DNA of 64,000 nt. Source: Paenibacillus spongiae. GTDB lineage: Bacteria; Bacillota; Bacilli; Paenibacillales; Paenibacillaceae. The DNA is taken from positions 7,069,501 to 7,133,500 of the forward strand of contig NZ_CP091430.1 of NCBI RefSeq assembly GCF_024734895.1, in the 5' to 3' direction. Numbering within the stretch: position 1 is the first letter of the stretch; every line of letters starts with the position of its first letter. Of the stretch, positions 51,919-60,418 are shown one piece after another. The notes under the pieces were generated by a model that saw nothing but the letters and a program-made list of their open reading frames with translations, was not told the origin of the DNA and made no database searches. The translations under genes and the position numbers were made by a program.

Positions 51919-53379
51919 TTAAGCCCACGTCGGCTGTGCTTTAATGCGGGCGACATCCTTCTCACGCTTGAAGTCCGTCTTCTCGGCCGCATTATCGGTT
52001 TTATCGGATTTGTCGGATGCCGAAACAGCGATAACCGCATCGGCTTGCGTAACCGCGCTGACGGCTGCTTCGACGCTGGAAGTGAACGTCTGCATCGCAT
52101 CGGCTTTTGCCGATTCTTCTGCCGCTTCAAACCGCCTGATGTCCGCTCCCAAGCCTGCCAGCTTGCCGGTAATATCGACATATCCCCGATCGACGTGGTG
52201 AATGCCGGTTATTTCCGTTTCGCCTTCCGCATGAAGAGCCGCACAGACAAGGGCCGCACCCGCCCGAAGATCGGTTGCGCATACCTTCGCGCCAGCAAGC
52301 GGTAGACCGCCGCTAATAATAGCCGTACGACCTTCCACCTTGATTTGTCCGCTCATCTTGCGGAATTCCTCCACATGCATGTAGCGGTTCTCGAAGACGG
52401 TTTCCGTTACGATACTCGTGCCTTCGGATACCATCAAGAGCGCCATCATTTGCGATTGCATGTCAGTCGGAAAGCCTGGATACGGTAATGTCTTCACGTC
52501 AACCGACTTTAACGGACTTGCCGCTCTGACATGGATGCCGTTATCCGATTCTTCGATCTCCACACCCATCTCCTGCAGCTTCGAGATGACAGGGGCAAGA
52601 TGATCGGCAATGGCGCCTTCCACATGAACATCGCCACCCGTAATGGCAGCGGCGATCATATAAGTACCCGCCTCCACGCGGTCTGGGATCACCGTATGTG
52701 CTACGCCGCTTAACCGTTCCACGCCTTCGATCCGGATGACACCGGTACCGGCTCCGCGAACCTTGGCTCCCATGGCATTCAAATAATTGGCCAGATCAAC
52801 GATCTCAGGCTCCTTGGCCGCATTCTCAATCGTCGTCGTTCCTTGCGCAAGCACCGCCGCCATCATAATATTCTCCGTTGCGCCTACGCTGGCAACGTCC
52901 AAATAAATTTTGGCGCCCTTTAGCTTACCGTCGGAACGGGCATCGATAAAGCCTTGACCGAGAACAATTTCAGCGCCCATCGCTTCAAAGCCCTTCAGAT
53001 GCTGATCGATCGCCCTCGTGCCGATCGCACAGCCGCCAGGAAGCGAAATTCTGGCTCTGCCCAGTCTGGCAAGCAGCGGCCCCAGAACCAAGAAGGAAGC
53101 GCGCATCTTACGAACAAGCTCATAAGGCGCTTCATAGGTTGTAAGCTGCTGCGCCGAGATTCGCATTGTTTCGTTCTCGTATGTTAGGCTGGCCCCTAAT
53201 GCGGCAAGCACTTGTTGAATGGTATTAACATCGTCAAGAGAAGGCACATCGGAAATGATGCTTTCTCCCTCTTGGGCAAGTAACGTGGCCGCGAGAATTG
53301 GCAGTACGGCATTCTTGGCGCCGCTGACACGAACGTTTCCGGTTAGTCGCTGGCCGCCGCGGACGATTATTTTGCTCAT
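51919..53379 (-). CDS. murA: MurA, UDP-GlcNAc enolpyruvyl transferase, with a C-terminal tail
   Basis: 486 residues. The first ~417 are a complete MurA: MSKIIVRGGQRLTGNVRVSGAKNAVLPI, active-site C117 in SLPGGCAIGTRAIDQHLKG, and HVDRGYVDITGKLAGLGADI at the usual end. It adds phosphoenolpyruvate to UDP-GlcNAc, the first committed step of peptidoglycan synthesis; C117 is the residue modified by fosfomycin in the family. About 65 extra residues follow, Ala/Ser/Val-rich then Lys/Asp-rich (DKSDKTDNAAEKTDFKREKD), in frame and unlike anything in the family I know. It lies after ywzB as in B. subtilis murAA. Confidence 0.95.
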   Translation of the reverse strand: MSKIIVRGGQRLTGNVRVSGAKNAVLPILAATLLAQEGESIISDVPSLDDVNTIQQVLAALGASLTYENETMRISAQQLTTYEAPYELVRKMRASFLVLGPLLARLGRARISLPGGCAIGTRAIDQHLKGFEAMGAEIVLGQGFIDARSDGKLKGAKIYLDVASVGATENIMMAAVLAQGTTTIENAAKEPEIVDLANYLNAMGAKVRGAGTGVIRIEGVERLSGVAHTVIPDRVEAGTYMIAAAITGGDVHVEGAIADHLAPVISKLQEMGVEIEESDNGIHVRAASPLKSVDVKTLPYPGFPTDMQSQMMALLMVSEGTSIVTETVFENRYMHVEEFRKMSGQIKVEGRTAIISGGLPLAGAKVCATDLRAGAALVCAALHAEGETEITGIHHVDRGYVDITGKLAGLGADIRRFEAAEESAKADAMQTFTSSVEAAVSAVTQADAVIAVSASDKSDKTDNAAEKTDFKREKDVARIKAQPTWA

Positions 53380-53594
53380 CTTTAGGTTTCCCTCCGCGCG
53401 CAGTAGATTCTTCTTCCTAATACTGAAATAAATGCCACCCTTAACTGATACACAGTCTCCATCTTATCATCGCTTTACATGAATCGACAAGCGTTATTTT
53501 CTCCCTGTCGAAACCCACATTTCATAATATTCGTAAGCGGTTTAGCTTTTCGGACCGTCCTTGTATTACCCATTGTTAACATGTTTCATCGTTG

Positions 53595-53849
53595 TTATTC
53601 GACAAGCCATCTGAGCGCATTCGACCATTGTCCATACAAAAACAAGAAGGATGCGAAAAGGTGTCCGATGATCACGGCAAGCATAATCTGCAGGATACGC
53701 GCTTTTGGGCTGCCTGGCTTGCGCAGAAACAGATCGAACCGGACTTCTTGGATAACAAACCATGCGACCGTAATGGAAAACAATTCTATAATAATCTTCA
53801 TCAGGCCCTGCATGCCGGCTTCCGCCGCAAGTTGATCCAAATTCATCAT
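53595..53849 (-). CDS. ywzB: YwzB-like DUF1146 family membrane protein
   Basis: 84 residues with two hydrophobic helices (LMKIIIELFSITVAWFVIQ and ILQIMLAVIIGHLFASFLFL) and the conserved LRFDLF-like turn (VRFDLFLRKPGSPKAR). This is the DUF1146/YwzB family, encoded immediately before murA in Bacilli. Function unknown. It has a consensus promoter with an operator-like palindrome. The 215-bp gap to murA holds no clear terminator, so murA may be read from the same promoter. Confidence 0.88.
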   Translation of the reverse strand: MMNLDQLAAEAGMQGLMKIIIELFSITVAWFVIQEVRFDLFLRKPGSPKARILQIMLAVIIGHLFASFLFLYGQWSNALRWLVE

Positions 53850-53864
53850 ACGCCTCCAAGGTAC

Positions 53865-53879
53865 AGGTGGTGACCACCT
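53865..53879. promoter_or_regulatory. Operator-like palindrome before ywzB
   Basis: AGGTGGT-G-ACCACCT, perfect 7-bp arms, lies about 5-20 bp downstream of the expected transcription start. Confidence 0.5.
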
Positions 53880-53890
53880 AATTGCTCTAA

Positions 53891-53918
53891 ATTATAGTAT
53901 CGGAATAAATACGTTCAA
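53891..53918 (-). promoter_or_regulatory. Sigma-A promoter of ywzB(-murA)
   Basis: Minus strand TTGAAC (53913-53918), 16 bp, TATAAT (53891-53896): a five-of-six -35 and a perfect -10. Confidence 0.82.
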
Positions 53919-53975
53919 ATGTTAATGTGGTTGCACTTAAGCCAAGGATAGTCCAATATCGTCAAGTTTCGTTCC

Positions 53976-56900
53976 CTATCCGTCCTTGCTGCTGCTTCCC
54001 AGCGCCCGCTGCAGAACCGCAGCGAATTCGGCGCGGCTTGCCGTTTCTTCCGGCATGAAGCGGTTGCCTTGATATCCGCTTACCCAATTTTTTAGCTTCA
54101 TCGTGTTCAGCGCTGCGGATGACCAGCGTTTCTGGTCGACATCGCCAAACGGAGAACGAGTCGGCCGTACCTCTCTCAATTCCCATGCCCTTGACAAAAT
54201 GACGGCCATTTCTTCCCGCGTAATCGGCTGGTCCGGTTTGAATGTGCCATCGACATAGCCGCCGACCCAGCCTGATCTTACCGATCTCATAATGGAAGCA
54301 TTGGCCCAATGCCCCGTCTTCACATCCGTGAACGACATGGGGCCCGCCTTGGCTGCGGCCGGACTTAATGTCCGCGCGAGCATGCTTACGGCTTCTGCGC
54401 GCGTGATGCTGCGGTCAGGGTTGAAGCGGTAGCTGCCGCTGCCGCCGATAATGCCCAGACTGCTCAATTGGACAATGGGCGACTCCGCCCAATGCCCGTC
54501 AATATCCCGCATTCCGGATACGACCTTGTCGGCATCCATCCGGAGCTCATAATACTGCCGGTCGAAGGGGATATCGGCTGTCACTTTCACGTAATATACG
54601 CCGGGATCCAGCAGCTGCTCGCGCATCATGACGGTCCGGTTCCGTTCCGACTTCAAGGTCGCAAGAAGCTTCTGCCGTTTATCGTACAGCTCAGCTTTCA
54701 TCCGTACGCCGGAAGGAATGCTTTTGACCGTCAGTGTAACGATGCTTCGGGAGTCGAGCCTCAGCTGATACCAGTCCAGGTCCGACTTCTTATTGATCAC
54801 GCCGAAATAGTCGGACCCGAGCCCGATAACAGTCGCCTCGTACATTTTATTGTTGGGCTCGTTCGGGTCCGAATACTTCGTGCGGTACTCCATCTTTAAT
54901 ACGTACTGGGCCGGTGTCGGGCTCGCCTGCGACGATATCGCATTATGAACACGAATGTAATACGTACCGGGCGTGATCGTTATTTCTTGCGAAATTTCCG
55001 TCTCTCCTTCGCCGTTCTCATCCGTTTCCATCAGCTTGCCTCCCTTGCGCTGGATGCCGATCGCGGGATCGATCCGTACCGAGCTCGGCGTGGCCGTGAC
55101 GCGAAGCGTCCCTCCATTCTCGAAATGCACGACGTACCAGTCCCGGTCCCCCGTTTGATGAAAGTTGCCGGTCAAGGTTTGCGTCCGCGGCATCAGCGTG
55201 AATGCTTGATACTGCTTATCGTTTGTCTCATAAACATCCGGACTATTCCGGAAGGAGGTCGTCAGCAAGTATGGAAGCTGCGTTTTGTTGCGCTTATCGT
55301 ACAGCTGAAGCTGTATGTAGTTTCGTCCCTTTTTCACTTTCCATTCAACGGTTTGGTTTCCTAATTTCGTATCCTTCGTACTCTTCGATTGATCCCCGGC
55401 ATAGTGAATCATTCGAACCGGCGGGATCGCCTGACCTGACGCTACGATACCTTGAAATTGCAGGGAAAGAAAGCCGTCATAGGGTGCGTCGACGATGTAC
55501 CAGTCCTTGTCGCCGCCACCCCTCAAGTCCCCCGTAATCTTCGTGCCGAGCGGGAATTTCTTCGCATATTCGCGGGTGTTGTTCGGTTCGTACGCATCGA
55601 TCTTCAACGTTGCGGTCACGGCCCGGTCGACCTGCAGCAGCCCGTACCCGGTAGCTTCGTCTACACCCGCCGATCCGATATCCTTCGCGCTCTGCCGGAG
55701 CAGCTCTCTCACTTGATAAGGCTTATACTCCGGATGCACCGCCCAGATCAATGCTGCTGCGGCAGCCGCTTGAGGAGCGGCCATTGAAGTCCCTTGCTCC
55801 TTCTTGTATCCGCCGCCGACCGCTGTCGTATACACGTTCCATGGTGCCGCAATATCGATTTCCGATCCCGGATTCGAACGGGGTTCCGGCTTATTGTTCG
55901 GCGTGGCTCCCGCGACCGCCAGCACCGACGGGTAAGCGGCCGGATATTTCACCTCCGCCTTCGTACCAAGAACAAGCCCGTCATTGCCGCTTGCCGCTAC
56001 CAGCAGAACGCCTTTGCTTTCGGCATATATCGCGATATCCTCCAAGTAAGGGGAGTACCGGTACAAGCCGACGGAGAGCACGACAATGCGGGCACCGTTC
56101 TTCACCGCATATAGAATCGCATCGCCCAATCGTTCCTCATCCCCGTACCCGCCGGCATCCAGCGCCTTAATCGGCATAATCTTGGCCTTCCATAGAATGC
56201 CGGATATGCCCGCTCCATTGTCGCCTTCTCCCGCAAGCACGCCGGCAACGCTGGTGCCGTGCCCGTTGTCGTCCTCCGGCGGCTTGCCGGGAGCGACAAG
56301 ATTCGTACCGGGTACCAGATTATCCTTCAGATCGGGATGATCCAAGTCGACGCCCGTATCCACGAGCGCAATCGTAAAATTCGTCTGGTCGTGCACGGTC
56401 GACCATGCGGTCTTCGCTCCGATTTGATCCAGATAGTGCTGCTTGGGCAGCTCCGGATCGTTGGTGGTCTGCGCTGCGAGCAACGTTACGCGGCTGTTCG
56501 GGTGCACATATTCGACGCCCGGCGTTTCGCGCAGCCGCCGGAGCCATTCCTCCGTGTCCGCCCCCGGATCCGCGGGGCGGACCACGTCCACCGCAGCAGG
56601 CTCCGCCTGGCGGTGAATGACGCGCGTTCCCCGCAGCGGCTTCGCCAGCGCGGGGTCGCGCCACTTGAGGAGCCAGCTATGCGGCTCCTCTTCGGCGCCA
56701 TCGGCGGTGCCGGCGGCGGGCTGCCGCTGCGCCGGGCCGCCGCTTGGCGCCTCCGGCGGCGCTGCCGCGGTCCCGCTGGCAGCGGCCGCAGACAGCGGGG
56801 CGCTGCATAGCAGCAGCGCTGCGAGCACGCTCAGCAGTGCCCGCCAAGCGGCATGCGGCAGCGCCGCCGATGCGATGCTCGGCGCTTGTGCGGCTCTTGC

Positions 56901-57008
56901 TCCGTGGCCGCTTGGAGGAGCGTCTGAAGCACGGGCCGGGATGGCCGTTCTGCAGCTCGTTCCATTACTTTTGTAGGAATTCCATCCCCAGCTCGATAGC
57001 TTCATCAT
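53976..57008 (-). CDS. Subtilisin-like (S8) serine protease anchored by three SLH domains
   Basis: 1010 residues. A basic N-terminus and hydrophobic helix (ALLSVLAALLLCSAPLSAAAA, 57-77) give an unusually long signal region. A propeptide-like segment (HSWLLKWRDPA...GVEYVHPNSRVTLL) precedes the catalytic domain with D217 (LVDTGVDLDHPDL), H250 (DNGHGTSVAGVLAG), oxyanion N342 (AASGNDG) and S408 (GTSMAAPQAAAA). Three PPC-like domains follow (AYEPNNTREYAKKF, VYETNDKQYQAFTL, DPNEPNNKMYEATV, each with a D.DWY core), then three SLH modules (DIDGHWAESPIVQL..ITRAEAVSML; TDVKTGHWANASIM..ITREEMAVIL; GDVDQKRWSSAALN..ASRAEFAAVL). A cell-wall-bound protease, perhaps processing surface proteins. Confidence 0.94.
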   Translation of the reverse strand: MMKLSSWGWNSYKSNGTSCRTAIPARASDAPPSGHGARAAQAPSIASAALPHAAWRALLSVLAALLLCSAPLSAAAASGTAAAPPEAPSGGPAQRQPAAGTADGAEEEPHSWLLKWRDPALAKPLRGTRVIHRQAEPAAVDVVRPADPGADTEEWLRRLRETPGVEYVHPNSRVTLLAAQTTNDPELPKQHYLDQIGAKTAWSTVHDQTNFTIALVDTGVDLDHPDLKDNLVPGTNLVAPGKPPEDDNGHGTSVAGVLAGEGDNGAGISGILWKAKIMPIKALDAGGYGDEERLGDAILYAVKNGARIVVLSVGLYRYSPYLEDIAIYAESKGVLLVAASGNDGLVLGTKAEVKYPAAYPSVLAVAGATPNNKPEPRSNPGSEIDIAAPWNVYTTAVGGGYKKEQGTSMAAPQAAAAAALIWAVHPEYKPYQVRELLRQSAKDIGSAGVDEATGYGLLQVDRAVTATLKIDAYEPNNTREYAKKFPLGTKITGDLRGGGDKDWYIVDAPYDGFLSLQFQGIVASGQAIPPVRMIHYAGDQSKSTKDTKLGNQTVEWKVKKGRNYIQLQLYDKRNKTQLPYLLTTSFRNSPDVYETNDKQYQAFTLMPRTQTLTGNFHQTGDRDWYVVHFENGGTLRVTATPSSVRIDPAIGIQRKGGKLMETDENGEGETEISQEITITPGTYYIRVHNAISSQASPTPAQYVLKMEYRTKYSDPNEPNNKMYEATVIGLGSDYFGVINKKSDLDWYQLRLDSRSIVTLTVKSIPSGVRMKAELYDKRQKLLATLKSERNRTVMMREQLLDPGVYYVKVTADIPFDRQYYELRMDADKVVSGMRDIDGHWAESPIVQLSSLGIIGGSGSYRFNPDRSITRAEAVSMLARTLSPAAAKAGPMSFTDVKTGHWANASIMRSVRSGWVGGYVDGTFKPDQPITREEMAVILSRAWELREVRPTRSPFGDVDQKRWSSAALNTMKLKNWVSGYQGNRFMPEETASRAEFAAVLQRALGSSSKDG

Positions 57009-57188
57009 AATATGCCTTTAACCTTGCAAATTGGTATATGAAACTTTTCGCGTTTCAAGTACGCTTCTCCTTGTGACAAAATGATTAAATATTCATAAAG
57101 GGCAAGAATGGGTAGAAGGTCTTAGGCCATTCGATACCTTCATGTTCATGATACGTGAACTAAATTCATCTTGCAATCGCTAAGAAAT

Positions 57189-57232
57189 GAAACAAGGGCT
57201 GAGCACGGCATACAAGCCGTTCTCAGCCCTAC
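57189..57232 (-). terminator. Terminator of the nuo operon
   Basis: Minus strand AGGGCTGAG-AACGGC..GCCGT-GCTCAGCCCT then TGTTTCATTT; strong stem, modest T run. Confidence 0.82.
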
Positions 57233-57249
57233 AATCAAGTGACCTGTCG

Positions 57250-58806
57250 TTATGAAATGGTGATGAAGAGGTCGCGGACAATCGAGAAGTTCTCGTTCAC
57301 CCAGCCGATTACCGGTCCTGGAACGACGCCCAGCACAATGGTAAGCAAAGCGCATATCCAGACCGCGATACCCGTCATTGCCGGCATATGGACCTCTGCT
57401 TCATCTCCGCCTCCGCGCATGAACATTTGACGGATGATGCCGAAGTAGAAATAATACGAGATCACGCTGCTTGCAACCATGATGGCGACGATCCAGTAAG
57501 CCTGAGACTGCGCGGCACCCAGAAGGATGAACAGCTTCCCGAAGAATCCGCCTGTTATCGGCAAGCCGGCAAGCGATAAGACGAAGACGATCATTGCGGC
57601 AGCCGTCCAGGGGGCTCGGTAATACAATCCGGCGAAGCCCTTCAGCTCGTCATGCCCGGCAGCTCTGCTTACGACGGATAGTACCGCGAATGCGCCAACG
57701 TTCATCAGAACATATGCCGCAAGATAGAATAAGAACTCCCCGTAATTCTGCATATGCAAGCCTTTAATGGATACGCCGATCGGTACGAGTAAGTAGCCGG
57801 CATTCGCCACGCCTGATAATGCCATTAACCGCTTCGCATTACGCTGCCTCAAAGCCGATGTCGTGCCCACGATCATTGCGGCGGCGGCCAAAATCAGCAG
57901 CGCCATGAAGATATCCTCGCCGAGATGGAAGCCCGGCGACATGAAGAACAGCAAATTGAACGTGATCCGGAACAATACGGCCAGCGCCGCGCCCTTCGAA
58001 ACAATGGCCAGGAATGCGGTAACCGGCGTTGGCGCGCCCTGGTAAACATCCGGCGCCCACACGTGGAATGGAGCGGCCGCAACCTTGATCCCGAAGCCCG
58101 CAATCATGAGGAAGAATGCGACGTACAGCAGCTCTTGAATATTTCCTGCGGCTCCCTGCATCTGCAGCGCTTGATTAATCACGCCCAGGTTCGTTGCGCC
58201 TGTCAGCCCATACAGGTATGACATACCGAATAACAGCAGTGCCGATGAGATCCCGCCTGTCACCACATACTTGAATGCGCCTTCCGCAGACTGGGCCGAA
58301 TGCTTACGAATACCTACCAGAATATAAGTCGTAATGCTGAGCAGCTCCAAGCCGACATAGAGCGTGATCAGATCGCCCGAGGATGCCATCATCATCGCGC
58401 CGGTAACCGCCGGAAGCAGAAGGTAGTAGAACTCCCCCTTGTCGGGTATATCTTCCCGCTTCACCGTTCCGAGACTCATCAATACGATGAGTATGGTAGC
58501 CGACAGGAATACGATCTTCAGCATGCTGCCGAAGGCGTCGATCCGGTAGCTGTCGCCGAGCAGCCTGATCGGTCCGTCTGCCCCGGCATTCATATCGATT
58601 ACCCGCCAGATCACGAAACCAAGCGAGGTCAATAGTCCGGCCAGCGTCAGCCAGCCTATTATATTGCGGCCCGCCCGCCTTGGCAGGGCTAGATCCAGCA
58701 GTACGAGTACAACCATGAATACGATTAAAATCCATTCCGGGGCGAGATACATCGCATCGCTCCAGGTCAGCGGCTGAAAGGACTGCTGCGCTGTGTCCAC
58801 GCTCAT
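57250..58806 (-). CDS. nuoN: NADH dehydrogenase I subunit N
   Basis: 518 residues, about fourteen membrane helices. It belongs to the antiporter-like subunits of complex I: LYVGLELLSITTYILVGIRK, the conserved lysine in AAAPFHVWAPDVYQGAPTPVTAFLA, and RLMALSGVANAGYLL. Last gene of the operon, a proton-pumping subunit in the membrane arm; it starts next to the nuoM stop. Confidence 0.95.
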   Translation of the reverse strand: MSVDTAQQSFQPLTWSDAMYLAPEWILIVFMVVLVLLDLALPRRAGRNIIGWLTLAGLLTSLGFVIWRVIDMNAGADGPIRLLGDSYRIDAFGSMLKIVFLSATILIVLMSLGTVKREDIPDKGEFYYLLLPAVTGAMMMASSGDLITLYVGLELLSITTYILVGIRKHSAQSAEGAFKYVVTGGISSALLLFGMSYLYGLTGATNLGVINQALQMQGAAGNIQELLYVAFFLMIAGFGIKVAAAPFHVWAPDVYQGAPTPVTAFLAIVSKGAALAVLFRITFNLLFFMSPGFHLGEDIFMALLILAAAAMIVGTTSALRQRNAKRLMALSGVANAGYLLVPIGVSIKGLHMQNYGEFLFYLAAYVLMNVGAFAVLSVVSRAAGHDELKGFAGLYYRAPWTAAAMIVFVLSLAGLPITGGFFGKLFILLGAAQSQAYWIVAIMVASSVISYYFYFGIIRQMFMRGGGDEAEVHMPAMTGIAVWICALLTIVLGVVPGPVIGWVNENFSIVRDLFITIS

Positions 58807-58807
58807 G

Positions 58808-60418
58808 TCATCCCCCCACCTTCACATTAAGCTGCTGCAGAAAAGCGTCGAAGCCATGCTTCATCGGTTCGGTTACTACCGATGGGTAGACCCCGATCAG
58901 GATGATGAAGGCGAGCAGGGCTATCATCGGTACCGCTTCAATGAGCCGTGCGTCGCGCAATGCGCCGAACCGTTCCGGCATAGGGCCGAATGTGATCGAG
59001 AGGACGCTCCGCAGCACATAGACAGCCGTTAGAATGACCCCCAGCACCGCTATTGCCGTGAGCACCTTCATCGAATCGAATAATCCCAGAAGCGATAGAA
59101 ACTCGCCGATAAATCCCGACAATCCGGGTAAGCCCAGCGAAGCCATGCCGGCCGCTAACAGAATGCCGCTCATAAATGGCAGGCTGCGCGCCAAGCCGCC
59201 AAGCTCGCCAAGCTCCGTCGTACCCGTCCTCTCCTGCAGGCTGCCTACAATCAGGAACAGCAGCGCTGAAATCAAGCCATGGGAGACGAGCTGAACCATC
59301 GCGCCCTGCAGTCCGATTTCGTTCAATGATGCAATGCCAAGCAGGACGATACCCATGTGGCTGATCGAGGAATAAGCCAGCACGAGCTTAAATTCCTTCT
59401 GTACGAATGCGAGTATCGCGCCGTACAAAATATTGATTACGCCAAGGACCGCCAGGACCGCCGCCCACTCTCTCGTCTCCGCCGGGAAGAGGAAGACGCC
59501 GAATCTCAGCAGGCCGTAAGCGCCCATTTTCAACAGAACGCCGGAGTGTATCATGACGATTGAAGGCGGCGCCTCCGTATGCACCCGCAGCATCCAGGTA
59601 TGGAACGGGAAGATCGGCAGCTTGATGCCGAACGCGATCAGAAGCAGGATAAAGATTGACCACCGCATCGTATCCGACAGGTAGAGCGGACTTTCCGGGC
59701 TGGCGTTAACCAATGAATCCGGAGCGGTCATATTTTCTTTAATGATCTCGTAGCTGCCGCTATAATACACATGCTGCGTCTGTTGGTCGATCTGATCGAC
59801 CTGCAATCCGGCCGTCATGACGAGCATCACGAATGCCATGAGCATTAGAGCCGAACCAAGACCATTATAGATCAGGAACCGGTTGGCCGCCTTCTCGCGT
59901 CCACCGAAGCCCCATATGCCGATCAGGAAGAACATCGGGATAAGCGTAAGCTCGAAAAAGATGAAGAACAGAAAGACGTCCCGTGCCATGAACACGCCGA
60001 GCATCCCGATTTCCAGGAGCAGAAACCACAGATAGAAGGACTTCCATCGTTTCTTCACATGAACGGAAGCGAGCGCTGCCATGACAGCGACGATCGTCGT
60101 TAACAGAACAAGAGGCAGCGATACCCCGTCGATGCCCATCTGATATTGAAATTTGAATACATATGAAGCAAGGTCGGGCATCGTTTCTTTATTTAAAGCA
60201 GCATTGACCCATGTTGCGCTTTCACTGTAGGATTTGCTGCTTGCTGCCCCGTCATAGTCGGCATACAGCCAAAGCGAGAGAGCAAGAGGGATTATCGTCG
60301 CCGTAATCGCGGTCACCTTCAGCAATCGGCTGTTTTGTTTCGGCAGGAAGAGCAGTATGAGTATGCCAATCAGAGGCGAGAAGGTAATGAGTGACAAAAT
60401 CGGAATATCGGCCAGCAT
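58808..60418 (-). CDS. nuoM: NADH dehydrogenase I subunit M
   Basis: 536 residues. The start is the ATG at 60416-60418, sharing one base with the nuoL stop (TAATG) and preceded by AAGGAGG; longer open sequence upstream is out-of-frame nuoL coding. Antiporter-like subunit with FFIFFELTLIPMFFLIGIWG (key Glu), LPIFPFHTWMLRVHTEAPPSIVMIHSGVLLK and LVLAYSSISHMGIVLLG. Membrane proton channel of complex I. Confidence 0.95.
   Translation of the reverse strand: MLADIPILSLITFSPLIGILILLFLPKQNSRLLKVTAITATIIPLALSLWLYADYDGAASSKSYSESATWVNAALNKETMPDLASYVFKFQYQMGIDGVSLPLVLLTTIVAVMAALASVHVKKRWKSFYLWFLLLEIGMLGVFMARDVFLFFIFFELTLIPMFFLIGIWGFGGREKAANRFLIYNGLGSALMLMAFVMLVMTAGLQVDQIDQQTQHVYYSGSYEIIKENMTAPDSLVNASPESPLYLSDTMRWSIFILLLIAFGIKLPIFPFHTWMLRVHTEAPPSIVMIHSGVLLKMGAYGLLRFGVFLFPAETREWAAVLAVLGVINILYGAILAFVQKEFKLVLAYSSISHMGIVLLGIASLNEIGLQGAMVQLVSHGLISALLFLIVGSLQERTGTTELGELGGLARSLPFMSGILLAAGMASLGLPGLSGFIGEFLSLLGLFDSMKVLTAIAVLGVILTAVYVLRSVLSITFGPMPERFGALRDARLIEAVPMIALLAFIILIGVYPSVVTEPMKHGFDAFLQQLNVKVGG

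Noticed and set aside
53860..53885. T-box leader before ywzB (AGGTGGTCACCACC resembles AGGGTGGNACCGCG)
   Set aside because: The promoter lies only ~15 bp upstream, leaving no room for the stem I/specifier region of a T-box, and no terminator follows.
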